A stretch of 64,000 nucleotides of DNA from Aureimonas frigidaquae (GTDB lineage Bacteria; Pseudomonadota; Alphaproteobacteria; Rhizobiales; Rhizobiaceae), in the NCBI RefSeq assembly GCF_001463905.1, contig NZ_BBWR01000011.1, forward strand, positions 124,001-188,000, read 5' to 3'. This document shows, one piece after another, positions 9,525-18,537 of the stretch. The notes below the pieces were generated by a model that did no database searches, was not told where the DNA came from, and saw only the letters and a program-made list of their open reading frames with translations. The position numbers were made by a program, and so were the translations under genes. Positions within the stretch are counted from its first letter, which is position 1, and the number at the start of each line of letters is the position of its first letter.

Positions 9525-10427
9525 ATGGCCGCGCAACGCCGTCATGAAACCGGCTTCAGCCTGCTCGGACAGAGCTTTTCGGCGCCGCAGCCCGAGCCCG
9601 GCCTCTATCTTGTCGCCACACCGATCGGCAATCTCGGCGATATCACGCTGCGGGCGCTGCAGGTCATCGCCGGTGCCGACGTTCTGGCCTGCGAGGATAC
9701 GCGCGTCACCGGCAAGCTCCTGCAGCGTTTCGCCATTCGCCGGCCGACCATGGCCTATCACGAGCACAATGCGCGTGCCGCCGGCCCCGAGATTCTGGAT
9801 CTGTTGCGCGCCGGCAAGTCGGTCGCCATCGTCTCGGATGCCGGCACCCCGCTCGTGTCCGATCCGGGCTTCGACCTCGTGCGCGCGGCGGTGGAGGCCG
9901 GACTGCCGGTCATACCCCTGCCCGGCCCTTCGGCGACGCTCGCCGCGCTCGCCGTGAGCGGGTTGCCGACCGACGCTTTCTTCTTTGCCGGTTTCCTGCC
10001 GTCCAAGGCCGGCGCGCGGCAGGCGCGGCTGGACGCGCTGGCCCGCATTCCCGGCACGCTCGTCCTGTTCGAGGCGCCCCACCGGATCGCCGAAAGCCTG
10101 GCCGAGATGGCATCCGCGCTCGGCCCCCGGCCCGCCGCCATCTGCCGGGAGCTGACCAAGCTCCACGAAACCATCTATCGCGGAACGCTCGATGCGCTGG
10201 CCGCCCAGTTCGCCGCCATGGACAGCATCAAGGGCGAGATCGTCGTGTGCGTCGGCGGGCCTGAAGCGCCCGCGCAGCTGGACGCGGATTCCGTCGATAC
10301 GATCCTGGCGGGCCTGATGGCCGAGATGAAGCCGGCCAAGGCCGCGCAGGAGGCCGCCCGGCTGACCGGCCTGCCCCGGCGCGATCTCTACCAGCGCGCC
10401 CTGGCCTTAAAGGGCGATGCCGCGTGA
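9525..10427 (+). CDS. rsmI: 16S rRNA (cytidine1402-2'-O)-methyltransferase
   Basis: A 300-residue SAM-dependent enzyme that 2'-O-methylates C1402 in the decoding centre. It carries the tetrapyrrole-methylase fold signatures LYLVATPIGNLGDIT, ACEDTRVTGKLL, VSDAGTPLVSDPG and LPGPSATLAALAVSGLPTD, plus the C-terminal HTH-like tail (QEAARLTGLPRRDLYQRAL). An SD-like GAGGGAG precedes the ATG. Its TGA overlaps the GTG start of the next gene, and rsmI-yraN is a widely conserved pair. Confidence 0.96.
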   Translation: MAAQRRHETGFSLLGQSFSAPQPEPGLYLVATPIGNLGDITLRALQVIAGADVLACEDTRVTGKLLQRFAIRRPTMAYHEHNARAAGPEILDLLRAGKSVAIVSDAGTPLVSDPGFDLVRAAVEAGLPVIPLPGPSATLAALAVSGLPTDAFFFAGFLPSKAGARQARLDALARIPGTLVLFEAPHRIAESLAEMASALGPRPAAICRELTKLHETIYRGTLDALAAQFAAMDSIKGEIVVCVGGPEAPAQLDADSVDTILAGLMAEMKPAKAAQEAARLTGLPRRDLYQRALALKGDAA

Positions 10428-10798
10428 GCCAGCCGGACCTCTCCCGGCAGCGCGCCTTTCGGCGCGGGCTCGGTGCGGAAGGCTGCACGGCGCTGATGCT
10501 GCGACTGAAGTTCTACCGCATCCTGGCGCGGCGCTTCCGCTGCCGTGGCGGCGAGGTGGATATCATCGCCCGGCGCGGCTCGGTCGTCGCCGTGGTGGAG
10601 GTGAAGGCGCGGCCAAACGAGCAGGCCGGCCTCGATGCGGTGACAGCGCAGGCATGGCGCCGCATCGAGACGGCGGCCGACCGGTTCCTCGCAAGTCGAC
10701 CGGATCTTTCCCGATGTTCTGTGCGCTACGACGTCGTGATCTGCCGGCCCGGCCGGCTGCCGCTGCATCGGATGGGGGTGTGGCAACCCGATCGCTAA
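10424..10798 (+). CDS. yraN: YraN family (UPF0102) putative endonuclease
   Basis: A 124-residue protein with a restriction-endonuclease-like fold. The core reads GYRILARRF-like, RGGEVDIIARRG and VVEVKAR: the E-x(n)-E-V-K pattern (GEVDII then VEVK) is that of the nuclease active site. It begins with GTG at 10424 and overlaps the rsmI stop by 4 nt (GTGA), so it is translationally coupled. The biochemical role is unproven in the family; a link with DNA processing is suggested by the nearby comM gene. Confidence 0.9.
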   Translation: MSQPDLSRQRAFRRGLGAEGCTALMLRLKFYRILARRFRCRGGEVDIIARRGSVVAVVEVKARPNEQAGLDAVTAQAWRRIETAADRFLASRPDLSRCSVRYDVVICRPGRLPLHRMGVWQPDR

Positions 10799-10933
10799 GT
10801 GCCGATTGCCTCCACAGGGTTTCGTGGATACGACGACGATGTGCGGCCCGCGCCGGACGCCGCCGCCCGGAACGCCAACCCTGGACGTCAGCCCGGGACG
10901 TCAGATCGAGCAACGCCGAAGGTAAGCCGCGTC

Positions 10934-11875
10934 ATGAGCCTGAAGATCGCCGTCCAGATGGACCATGTCTCCACCATCACCATCAAGGGGGACTCCACCT
11001 TCGCCCTGTGCCTGGAGGCGCAGCGGCGCGGCCATTCCCTCTACCATTATACCCCGGACCGCCTGTCCATGCGCGGCGGCGTGGTCAGCGCCCGCGTGGA
11101 AGAGATGCGCCTGACGGAAGAGCAAGGCCGCCATTTCACGCTCGGCGAGCCGACCCGGACCGACCTTGCCGAGATGGACGTCGTCCTTCTGCGGCAGGAT
11201 CCGCCCTTCGACATGAACTACATCACCTCGACGCATCTTCTGGAGCGGATCCATCCCCGCACCCTGGTCGTCAACGATCCGGCCTGGGTCCGCAACCTGC
11301 CGGAGAAGATCTTCGTCACCGAATTCACCGACCTCATGCCGGAAACCTTGATCACCAAGGATCCGGCGGAAGTGGCCGCCTTCCGCGCCGAGTTCGGCGA
11401 AATCGTCATGAAGCCGCTCTACGGCAATGGCGGCGCGGGCGTGTTCCACCTGACCCGGGACGATCGGAACCTGTCCTCCTTCATGGAAACCTTCGCGCTC
11501 CTGTTCCGCGAGCCCTTCATCGTGCAGCGCTACCTGCCGGACGTGCGCAAGGGCGACAAGCGCGTCATCCTGATCGACGGCGAGCCGGTCGGGGCCATCA
11601 ACCGCGTCCCCTCGGAAACCGATGCGCGGTCCAATATGCATGTCGGCGGACGTGCCGAACCCGCGGAGCTGACCGAGCGTGACCGGGAAATCTGCGCCCG
11701 GATCGGCCCGATGCTTAAAGAGCGTGGACAGGTCTTCGTGGGCATCGACGTGATCGGCACCCACCTGACGGAAATCAACGTCACCTCCCCGACCGGCATC
11801 CGGGAAGTGGCCCGCTTCGGCGGCGCCGACATCGCCGCCCTGTTCTGGGATGCGGTCGAAGCCAAGCGCCGCTGA
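10934..11875 (+). CDS. gshB: Glutathione synthetase
   Basis: A 313-residue ATP-grasp enzyme joining gamma-glutamylcysteine and glycine. Seen are the prokaryotic GSH-S N-terminal domain ([19 protein letters not shown], then [13 protein letters not shown]), the ATP-binding region with [40 protein letters not shown] and the terminal [19 protein letters not shown] metal-binding motif. The ATG at 10934 gives the normal family length and has GAAGGTAAG upstream; the frame is open back to 10799 without family similarity. Confidence 0.97.
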   Translation: MSLKIAVQMDHVSTITIKGDSTFALCLEAQRRGHSLYHYTPDRLSMRGGVVSARVEEMRLTEEQGRHFTLGEPTRTDLAEMDVVLLRQDPPFDMNYITSTHLLERIHPRTLVVNDPAWVRNLPEKIFVTEFTDLMPETLITKDPAEVAAFRAEFGEIVMKPLYGNGGAGVFHLTRDDRNLSSFMETFALLFREPFIVQRYLPDVRKGDKRVILIDGEPVGAINRVPSETDARSNMHVGGRAEPAELTERDREICARIGPMLKERGQVFVGIDVIGTHLTEINVTSPTGIREVARFGGADIAALFWDAVEAKRR

Positions 11876-11879
11876 CGCG

Positions 11880-12086
11880 TCAGTGGTGACGGTCGCGCAT
11901 GGCGATGTCGGAGGCTTCCTCCGACAGCGCCATCAGCGTGTTGGCGCGATCTTCCAGCCATTCCGCCAGTTCGGCGGGTGATCCGGTCCACCCGGCAAGG
12001 TCGCTGTGCCCCTGTTCCAGCGCCTGAAGGGCCTGCACCCGCAGTGCAGCCAGCCTGTCGCCCTGCATCTTCGATTTTCTGACCAT
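11880..12086 (-). CDS. Small hypothetical protein
   Basis: A 68-residue ORF, convergent with gshB (4 nt apart) and divergent from comM. It encodes an all-helical, charged product with a basic start (MVRKSK) and an amphipathic C-terminal part (LAEWLEDRANTLMALSEEASD). No membrane segment or cysteines. I do not recognise a family. It fills the only space between two housekeeping genes and has sensible codon use, so it is probably real, but an alternative non-coding interpretation cannot be excluded. Confidence 0.5.
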   Translation of the reverse strand: MVRKSKMQGDRLAALRVQALQALEQGHSDLAGWTGSPAELAEWLEDRANTLMALSEEASDIAMRDRHH

Positions 12087-12184
12087 CGCTTAAGCTCGCT
12101 ACATTGGTGTACCCGCACGGAACGTGCCGGCACCGCCCCCCTCGGCGACGATATCCTGCTTGACCTAAGATAGTATTCCTATAG

Positions 12185-12196
12185 TCCTCCGGAGGA
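12185..12196 (+). promoter_or_regulatory. 12-bp palindrome in the comM leader
   Basis: TCCTCCGGAGGA is a perfect palindrome 15 nt before the comM ATG. Half of it resembles a Shine-Dalgarno sequence, followed by a second GGAGG that is the better-placed RBS. A possible protein-binding site or a chance pairing; no strong claim. Confidence 0.25.
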
Positions 12197-12211
12197 TTTG
12201 GAGGCGGTCGG

Positions 12212-13735
12212 ATGATATCGCGCGCACGTACGGTTGCATTTCAGGGTGTAGACGCCATCCCCGTCTCCGTCGAGGTCATGGTGTCGCCCGGCAAGATCGG
12301 CATGCAAATCGTGGGTCTGGCCGACAAGGCCGTCACGGAGAGCCGCGAGCGTGTGCAGTCGGCGCTCCATGCCTCCGGCCTCGCCATGCCGCCCAAGCGG
12401 ATCACGGTCAATCTCGCCCCGGCTGACCTTCCCAAGGAAGGCAGCCATTACGACCTGCCGATCGCACTGGGGCTCATGGCCGCGCTCGGCGCCATCCCGC
12501 GTGAGGTGCTGGCCGAATATGTCGTGCTCGGCGAATTGTCGCTGGACGGCAGCATCGTCGCCGTGCAGGGCGTGCTGCCGGCCGCCGTCGCCGCCAATGC
12601 GGCCGGCCATGGGCTGATCTGTCCGCAGGCCTGCGGCGCGGAGGCCGCCTGGGCGAGCGCCGACATGCCGCTGATCGCCCCGCGCAGCCTGATCCAGCTG
12701 GCCAATCACGTGCGGGGGACGCAGCTTCTGGAACGGCCGCAGCCGGCCATCCGCGCAGCGGCTGCCGGCCTTCCCGACCTGTCGGAGGTGAAGGGCCAGG
12801 ACAGCGCCCGCCGGGCGCTGGAAGTGGCGGCGGCCGGCGGCCACAATATCCTGTTTCGCGGGCCACCGGGCTCCGGCAAGTCGATGCTGGCGCAGCGCCT
12901 GCCCTCGATCCTGCCGCCGCTCGGCCCGCGTGAGCTCCTGGAAGTCTCGATGGTCGCATCGATTGCCGGCGCGCTGACCGACGGCGCCCTGTCGGCCAAC
13001 CGCCCCTTCCGCGCGCCGCACCATTCCGCGTCGATGGCCGCGCTGATCGGCGGCGGCGCCCGCGCCCGGCCGGGGGAGGTGTCGCTCGCCCATTGCGGGG
13101 TCCTGTTCCTGGACGAGCTGCCCGAGTTCAGCCCCTCGGTCATCGATTCCCTGCGGCAACCGCTGGAAACCGGAGAGGCCGCCATCGCCCGCGCCAACAG
13201 CCGCGTCACCTACCCGGCGCGCTTCCAGCTCGTGGCCGCCATGAACCCCTGCCGCTGCGGCATGGCCGGTGAGCCCGGCCATGTCTGTGCGCGGGGGCCG
13301 CGCTGCCAGTCGGACTATCAGGCACGCCTGTCCGGCCCTTTCCTGGACCGGATCGACATCCGGATCGACGTTCCGGCCGTCTCGGCCGGCGAGATGCTGG
13401 CGGCGCGCCCGCCCGAAGGCTCGTCGCAGGTCCGCAAGCGGGTGGCTGCGGCGCACCGGCTGCAATCGGCGCGCTTCGAGGCCATGGGCCTTCCGGCGAC
13501 ACGGGTGAATGCCCGCTGCTCGCCGTCGCAGATCGAGGAGATCGCCCGGCTGGACGGCGATGCACAGCGCCTCCTGTCGGATGCCGCCGAGCGCCTGCGC
13601 CTGTCGGCCCGCGCCTATCACCGGGTCCTGAAAGTCGCCCGCACCGTGGCGGATCTGGACGCTTCGCCCGGCATCGGCCGCGGGCATCTGGCCGAGGCAC
13701 TGGCCTATCGCGGCCTGGCGGAGCCGGGGCGCTGA
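12212..13735 (+). CDS. comM: YifB/ComM family Mg-chelatase-like AAA ATPase
   Basis: A 507-residue hexameric helicase-like ATPase; in transforming bacteria ComM drives branch migration of incoming DNA. The N-terminal ChlI-like domain (residues about 20-170) is followed by AAA motifs: Walker A GPPGSGKS, the RPFRAPHHSAS segment, Walker B LFLDELPEF, and the zinc-like MNPCRCG...C...RC insert. The C-terminal Mg_chelatase_C domain ends near RVLKVARTVADLD. GGAGG lies 7 nt before the ATG. A 12-bp palindrome just upstream includes an SD-like GGAGGA. Confidence 0.95.
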   Translation: MISRARTVAFQGVDAIPVSVEVMVSPGKIGMQIVGLADKAVTESRERVQSALHASGLAMPPKRITVNLAPADLPKEGSHYDLPIALGLMAALGAIPREVLAEYVVLGELSLDGSIVAVQGVLPAAVAANAAGHGLICPQACGAEAAWASADMPLIAPRSLIQLANHVRGTQLLERPQPAIRAAAAGLPDLSEVKGQDSARRALEVAAAGGHNILFRGPPGSGKSMLAQRLPSILPPLGPRELLEVSMVASIAGALTDGALSANRPFRAPHHSASMAALIGGGARARPGEVSLAHCGVLFLDELPEFSPSVIDSLRQPLETGEAAIARANSRVTYPARFQLVAAMNPCRCGMAGEPGHVCARGPRCQSDYQARLSGPFLDRIDIRIDVPAVSAGEMLAARPPEGSSQVRKRVAAAHRLQSARFEAMGLPATRVNARCSPSQIEEIARLDGDAQRLLSDAAERLRLSARAYHRVLKVARTVADLDASPGIGRGHLAEALAYRGLAEPGR

Positions 13736-13754
13736 CGCGCCCCGCCCGGTGCGG

Positions 13755-14750
13755 TCAGAGAAGAGCGCGAATGTCCGGCAGTTCGGACAGGGGCGTCTGC
13801 GCGCGCGGGCCGATCTGGCGGATGATGTGGGCGGCGGCATGGGCGCCGATGCGCGCGCTGTGCTCGCGCGAAAGCCCTTCGGTATAGCCGCGCAGGAAGC
13901 CCGCGGCGAAGAGGTCGCCCGCCCCCGTCGTGTCCGCCACCGCGTCCACGCGGATCGCGGGATAGGCGGCCTGCCCCGCTCTGTCGGCAACGATGCAGCC
14001 GCGCTCGCTCAAGGTCACAACGGCCAGTTCCGGCACGTCGGCCGCAAGGCGAGACACGGCGGAGCCAAGATCCTGCGTCTCGTACAGGGCCTTGGCCTCT
14101 GCCTCGTTGGCAAAGACGATGTCCACCTTGCCGCTGCGCATGAGGTCCAGGAACTCCGCGCGGTAGCGGTTGACGCAAAAGGCATCCGACAGGGTCATGG
14201 CGGTGCGCCGCCCATGCGCATGTGCGATGTCGGCCGTCTCAAGGATCGCCTGCTTGGCAAGCGGCGGATCCCACAGATAGCCCTCGAAGTAGGAAACCTT
14301 GGCGGCGGCGACGATCTCGGGCTCGATATCCTGCGGCCCGAACTCCACGCAGGCCCCCAGATAGGTCGACATGGACCGCTCACCGTCGGGTGTGACGAAG
14401 ATCATGCAGCGCGCGGTCGGCGGCACGCCGTCCAGCGGCACTGTCGCAAAGTGAATGCCGAGCGAGCGGATGTCATGGGCGAAGATCTCGCCCAGCGTGT
14501 CGTTCGCCACCTTGCCGAAATAGGCGCCCCGCCCGCCGAGAGAGACCAGCCCTGCCACCGTATTGGCGGCGCTGCCGCCCGACATCTCCACGGCCGGCCC
14601 CATGCGCTCATACAGGCCCACGGCGCGGTCCATGTCCACCAGCGTCATGGCGCCCTTGTCGATGCCGAGCTCGACGAGAGTCTCTTCCGGCGTGCGGGCC
14701 AGAATATCCACGATGGCGTTGCCGATGGTCAGAACGTCGAAGCCCGGCAT
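13755..14750 (-). CDS. PfkB family carbohydrate/adenosine kinase
   Basis: A 331-residue ribokinase-fold kinase. The N-terminal signature GNAIVDIL is followed by GGSAANTVAGL (substrate-binding glycines) and the C-terminal PfkB motif DTTGAGDLFAAGFLRGY, whose GAGD supplies the catalytic aspartate and anion hole. Overall pattern resembles alphaproteobacterial proteins annotated as adenosine kinase. The ATG at 14750 has CGGAGGAA immediately upstream and fits the family start; the longer frame to 14813 is not needed. Exact sugar or nucleoside substrate is inferred. Confidence 0.88.
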   Translation of the reverse strand: MPGFDVLTIGNAIVDILARTPEETLVELGIDKGAMTLVDMDRAVGLYERMGPAVEMSGGSAANTVAGLVSLGGRGAYFGKVANDTLGEIFAHDIRSLGIHFATVPLDGVPPTARCMIFVTPDGERSMSTYLGACVEFGPQDIEPEIVAAAKVSYFEGYLWDPPLAKQAILETADIAHAHGRRTAMTLSDAFCVNRYRAEFLDLMRSGKVDIVFANEAEAKALYETQDLGSAVSRLAADVPELAVVTLSERGCIVADRAGQAAYPAIRVDAVADTTGAGDLFAAGFLRGYTEGLSREHSARIGAHAAAHIIRQIGPRAQTPLSELPDIRALL

Positions 14751-14890
14751 GATTCCTCCGAAGGCGATGGGGTGGCACGCTTGTAGACTGCAGCGCAGCG
14801 TAAAGCGAGGCATCGGGCGTTGCGCGCGGGCGCACAGTCTCTATCTCTCAAGCGGCCGGTGTTTGCGGCCTTGAAAACGGAGACGCACGC

Positions 14891-15649
14891 ATGATCCTGT
14901 CCGCTGCCCGCCTTGCCGCGCGGGATGTCGTCTCACCGCCCTTTCGGGGCACCTTGTGGAAGGTGCTCGGGCTGACGGCTGTTGCGCTCATCGCGCTCTG
15001 GTTCGCCGTGCGCTGGCTGTTCGAAGTGGTCGCCATTCCCTTCTTCGCGCGCTTTGCGCCTGATATGCCGAGCTGGGCGGACAACGCGGGCACCTATGCG
15101 GGGCTTGCGGCCGGCATCGCCCTGGCCCTGCTCATGGCCTTCCTAATCGCCCCGGTCAGCGCCATCATCGCCGGGCTCTTCCTGGACGACGTGGCCGAGG
15201 TGGTCGAGCGGACCGACTATGCCGATGCCGCGCCCGGCGTCGCCCTGCCGTTCCTGCGCGGCATCGTCCTGTCCATCAAGTTCTTCGGCATCGTCATCCT
15301 TGGCAATCTCGTCGCCTTCGCTCTTCTCTGGGTGCCGGTCGTCAATGTCGGCGCCTTCTTCATCGTCAACGGCTATCTCCTCGGGCGCGAATATTTCCAG
15401 TTCGCCGCCCTGCGCTACCGGAGCGAGGAAGATGCGAGCGCCATGCGCCACCGCTACGGAACGCGCATCTTCCTGGCCGGGCTCGTCATCGCCCTCATCC
15501 TCGCCATCCCGATCGTCAACCTCGTCACTCCGCTCTTTGCCGCCGCCATGATGGTGCATCTGCATCAGAAGCTGGCGCGCCGGGAGTTCAGCCTTCCGCT
15601 ACGACCGGCGGACGGGGCTGTTCGCCCGGACCCCGGCTTTCCAGCGTGA
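14891..15649 (+). CDS. EI24/CysZ-type membrane protein
   Basis: A 252-residue protein with four to six hydrophobic helices (about residues 25-55, 75-100, 130-160, 190-220) and the family stretch SAIIAGLFLDDVAEVVE near the second helix, as in EI24-domain and CysZ-like proteins. CysZ imports sulfate, but no cys genes are near, so the cargo is unknown. The last 62 nt overlap the 3' end of nth on the opposite strand; both ends look genuine. Confidence 0.88.
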   Translation: MILSAARLAARDVVSPPFRGTLWKVLGLTAVALIALWFAVRWLFEVVAIPFFARFAPDMPSWADNAGTYAGLAAGIALALLMAFLIAPVSAIIAGLFLDDVAEVVERTDYADAAPGVALPFLRGIVLSIKFFGIVILGNLVAFALLWVPVVNVGAFFIVNGYLLGREYFQFAALRYRSEEDASAMRHRYGTRIFLAGLVIALILAIPIVNLVTPLFAAAMMVHLHQKLARREFSLPLRPADGAVRPDPGFPA

Positions 15650-16376
15650 CGAGCGGAGCGGGCCTGTCGGTCGTCTTCTCGTCCGCCTTGCACAGATCGG
15701 CGATGATGCAGGCCGGGCAGTCCGGCTTGCGCGCCTTGCAGACATACCGGCCATGCAGGATCAGCCAATGGTGGGCATGCCGCAGATAGCCTTCCGGAAT
15801 GATGCGCAGGAAGTTCCGCTCGACCTCCTCCGGCGTTTTGCCGGGTGCGATCTTGAGCCGGTTGCCGATCCGGAAGATGTGGGTATCGACCGCCAGCGTC
15901 TCCTTGCCGAAGGCGGTGTTCAAGACGACATTGGCCGTCTTGCGGCCGACACCCGGCAGGGCTTCCAGCGCTTCGCGCGTGTCCGGCACGACGCCGCCAT
16001 GCACGTCGCGCACCGCCTCAGCCAAGAGGTGGACGTTGCGCGCCTTGTTGCGGAACAGGCCGATGGTCTTGATCGCATCGCGGATGGCGTCCTCTCCCAG
16101 CGCCGCCATGGCGGCTGCATTGTCGGCGCGGTCGAACAGGCCGCGCGTCGCGCGGTTCACGCCGGCGTCTGTCGATTGCGCCGACAGGACGACGGCGACG
16201 AGCAGGGTGAAGATGTTACGGTGTTCCAGCTCGGGCTGCGGCTCCGGCCGCTGGACCGAGAAGCGCCGGAAGATCTCGCCGATCTCGTCCGGCCTGTAGG
16301 GAATGCGCGGCGCCCGGCTCGCCTTGCGACGCGCCGCACCGGCGACAGACCCGGCCTTTTGGCGTATCGTCCCCAT
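15588..16376 (-). CDS. nth: Endonuclease III
   Basis: A 262-residue DNA glycosylase/AP lyase for oxidised pyrimidines. The helix-hairpin-helix motif LPGVGRKTA holds catalytic lysine K146, the aspartate of VDTH is D164, and the C-terminal [4Fe-4S] loop is canonical: C213-x6-C220-x2-C223-x5-C229. A basic N-terminal extension of about 25 residues and a 30-residue proline-rich tail beyond the cluster are lineage additions. The tail is encoded opposite the end of the EI24 gene. Confidence 0.97.
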   Translation of the reverse strand: MGTIRQKAGSVAGAARRKASRAPRIPYRPDEIGEIFRRFSVQRPEPQPELEHRNIFTLLVAVVLSAQSTDAGVNRATRGLFDRADNAAAMAALGEDAIRDAIKTIGLFRNKARNVHLLAEAVRDVHGGVVPDTREALEALPGVGRKTANVVLNTAFGKETLAVDTHIFRIGNRLKIAPGKTPEEVERNFLRIIPEGYLRHAHHWLILHGRYVCKARKPDCPACIIADLCKADEKTTDRPAPLVTLESRGPGEQPRPPVVAEG

Positions 16377-16408
16377 CCTGACCCCCGTTGCAGCGTGGTA
16401 CGGCCCTC

Positions 16409-16900
16409 ATGACGCAAGAGGACGGCACGAACGATAATGACAGGCCGTTCTTCACGGCATTGCTGCGGCCCTACCGATCGCTCGGGCCGCTCGGCTTCGC
16501 CGTGACCATGCTCGGCTTCGGCGCCTTGAGCCTGGGAACGGGACTGTTCTTCCTGTCGCATGGCGCCTGGCCGGTCTTCGGCTTCTTCGGGCTGGATGTC
16601 CTGGCCCTCTGGCTGGCTTTCCGGGCCAGCTACCGCTCCGCCCGGGTGAGCGAGGAGGTGAGCGTCTCGCGCACCGATCTGATGATCCGCAAGACATCGG
16701 CGCGCGGCGCCGTCCAGGAATTCCACTACAACCCGTTCTGGACCCGCTTCCATGTCCGCCGGCACCAGGAATTCGGCGTCGAGCGGATGGCCGTGTCGGC
16801 CCGCGGGCAGGATACCGAACTCGGCGCCTTCCTGAACCCGGACGACCGCGAGAGCTTCGCCACGGCCTTCACCCGAGCCCTGGCCCGGGCCCGCCAGTAG
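16409..16900 (+). CDS. DUF2244 membrane protein
   Basis: A 163-residue protein with two adjacent hydrophobic helices (about residues 25-75) followed by a soluble domain containing FHYNPFWTRFHVRRH and ending in a segment reading GAFLNPDDRESFATAF. This matches the DUF2244 family, whose function is unknown. ATG at 16409 is preferred; an in-frame TTG lies at 16388. It is divergent from nth (32 nt between starts) and convergent with gpmA. Confidence 0.88.
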   Translation: MTQEDGTNDNDRPFFTALLRPYRSLGPLGFAVTMLGFGALSLGTGLFFLSHGAWPVFGFFGLDVLALWLAFRASYRSARVSEEVSVSRTDLMIRKTSARGAVQEFHYNPFWTRFHVRRHQEFGVERMAVSARGQDTELGAFLNPDDRESFATAFTRALARARQ

Positions 16901-16923
16901 GCGCGCCCGGGCTGGTGACCGCT

Positions 16924-17544
16924 TCAGCCGATCAGGACGTCCTTGGAGGCGACCGTCGAATCGGCGTTCAGCGTGTAGACGATGGGCACCCCGGTGGCGA
17001 TCTCGGCCTCCAGGATCTGCGCCGGCGTCAGGCCTTCCAGCGCCATGACGAGCGCGCGCAGGGAATTGCCATGCGCCGCGACGATGACGTTGCCCCCGTT
17101 CAGCACCGCGGGCTGGATCGTGTGGATGTAATAGGGCCAGACGCGCGCGCCGGTGTCCTTGAGGCTTTCTCCGCCCGGCGGGGGCACGTCATAGGACCGC
17201 CGCCAGATATGGACCTGCTCCTCGCCCCACTTGGCGCGCGCATCGTCCTTGTTCAGGCCGGACAGATCGCCGTAGTCGCGCTCGTTCAGGGCTTCGCTGC
17301 GCTCGGTTGCGATGTCCGTCTGGCCGAGCGTTTCGGTCAGAAGGGCCAGGGTGCGCTGCGCGCGGGACAGGTTGCTGGTGAAAGCCCGGTCGAAGACGAG
17401 GTTCAGCTCCCGCAGCCGCTGGCCGGCGCTGCGGGCTTCCTCGACGCCCTTCGGCGTCAGGTCCGGGTCCCGCCAGCCGGTGAACAGGTTCTTCAGGTTC
17501 CAGTCGCTCTGGCCGTGCCTGACGAGTACGAGCGTGCGCGCCAT
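16924..17544 (-). CDS. gpmA: 2,3-bisphosphoglycerate-dependent phosphoglycerate mutase
   Basis: A 206-residue glycolytic enzyme interconverting 3- and 2-phosphoglycerate through a phosphohistidine. The RHGQSDWN motif carries the phospho-acceptor H10; later motifs include [30 protein letters not shown] and [10 protein letters not shown] with the second catalytic histidine. ATG 17544 starts [11 protein letters not shown]; the frame stays open far upstream through dapB antiphase and is ignored. It follows dapB on the same strand at 73 nt, a pairing common in rhizobia. Confidence 0.96.
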   Translation of the reverse strand: MARTLVLVRHGQSDWNLKNLFTGWRDPDLTPKGVEEARSAGQRLRELNLVFDRAFTSNLSRAQRTLALLTETLGQTDIATERSEALNERDYGDLSGLNKDDARAKWGEEQVHIWRRSYDVPPPGGESLKDTGARVWPYYIHTIQPAVLNGGNVIVAAHGNSLRALVMALEGLTPAQILEAEIATGVPIVYTLNADSTVASKDVLIG

Positions 17545-17617
17545 ATTGGGTTCCGATCCTTGTGTCGCATTGTTCATCGTGCGGGGCGTAAAGCCCGCTT
17601 TGCCTGTTGGAACGCCG

Positions 17618-18421
17618 TCAGGCAAGCCCGAGGACGTCCCGCATGGAATAGAGGCCGGGCGCCTTGTCCTTTGCGAAAAGGGCGGCGCGGACGGCGCCCC
17701 GTGCATAGATGCTGCGGTCATCCGCCCGGTGGACGAGCTCGATGCGCTCCCCCTCCCCGGCCAGAATGACGCTGTGATCACCGATGACCGAGCCGCCACG
17801 CAGCGTGGCAAAGCCGATCGCCTCAGCCGGACGCGGGCCTGTATGCCCGTCACGCGTGCGCACGCTGTGCTGCCCGAGCGCGATGCCGCGCCCCTCTGCT
17901 GCAGCCTGCCCCAGAAGCAGCGCCGTTCCGGACGGCGCGTCCACCTTGTGCCGGTGGTGCATCTCGCAGATCTCGATGTCGAAGTCCTGCGCCTGCAGCG
18001 CGGCCGCCGCCTTCTCAACCAAAACGGCCAGAAGGTTGACGCCGAGGCTCATATTGCCCGACTTGACCACACGCGCCCGCGCTGCGCTGGCGGCGATGGC
18101 CGCGTCGTCCGCTTGCGAAAAGCCCGTCGTGCCGATCACGTGGACAAGCCCATGCTCGGCCGCCGCTGCGCAGACCCGCACGCTGTAGGCGGGTGATGTG
18201 AAGTCCAGTATGCCGTCGGCATCCGCCAGGCAGGGCTCCAGCGCGTCGGTGATGTCCACCCCGATCTCGCCGATGCCGGAAAGATCGCCGGCATCCCGCC
18301 CTAGGACGGGCGAGCCGGGGCGTTCGATGGCGCCGGCAAGGGTCACCCCCGGCGTCTCTTCGATGATCCTGACGAGGTTTCGTCCCATGCGCCCGGCGGC
18401 GCCCAATACGACCAGCCTCAT
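17618..18421 (-). CDS. dapB: 4-hydroxy-tetrahydrodipicolinate reductase
   Basis: A 267-residue reductase of the diaminopimelate/lysine pathway. Motifs: N-terminal [10 protein letters not shown] nucleotide-binding loop, [17 protein letters not shown], and the substrate-binding signature [16 protein letters not shown]. Full length with no disruption. Transcribed ahead of gpmA and separated by 116 nt from the upstream MsbA-like gene on the same strand. Confidence 0.97.
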   Translation of the reverse strand: MRLVVLGAAGRMGRNLVRIIEETPGVTLAGAIERPGSPVLGRDAGDLSGIGEIGVDITDALEPCLADADGILDFTSPAYSVRVCAAAAEHGLVHVIGTTGFSQADDAAIAASAARARVVKSGNMSLGVNLLAVLVEKAAAALQAQDFDIEICEMHHRHKVDAPSGTALLLGQAAAEGRGIALGQHSVRTRDGHTGPRPAEAIGFATLRGGSVIGDHSVILAGEGERIELVHRADDRSIYARGAVRAALFAKDKAPGLYSMRDVLGLA

Positions 18422-18537
18422 GGCCCGCTCCTTTCGTGCCGCGCCCGGCCTTGGCCGGGTTTCAAGCGGATGCTGGGAGTGACATACAAGCGCGTCGCCG
18501 CCGTCACAAGTCGTCGCGCATCCGGGGCCGGCATGCG

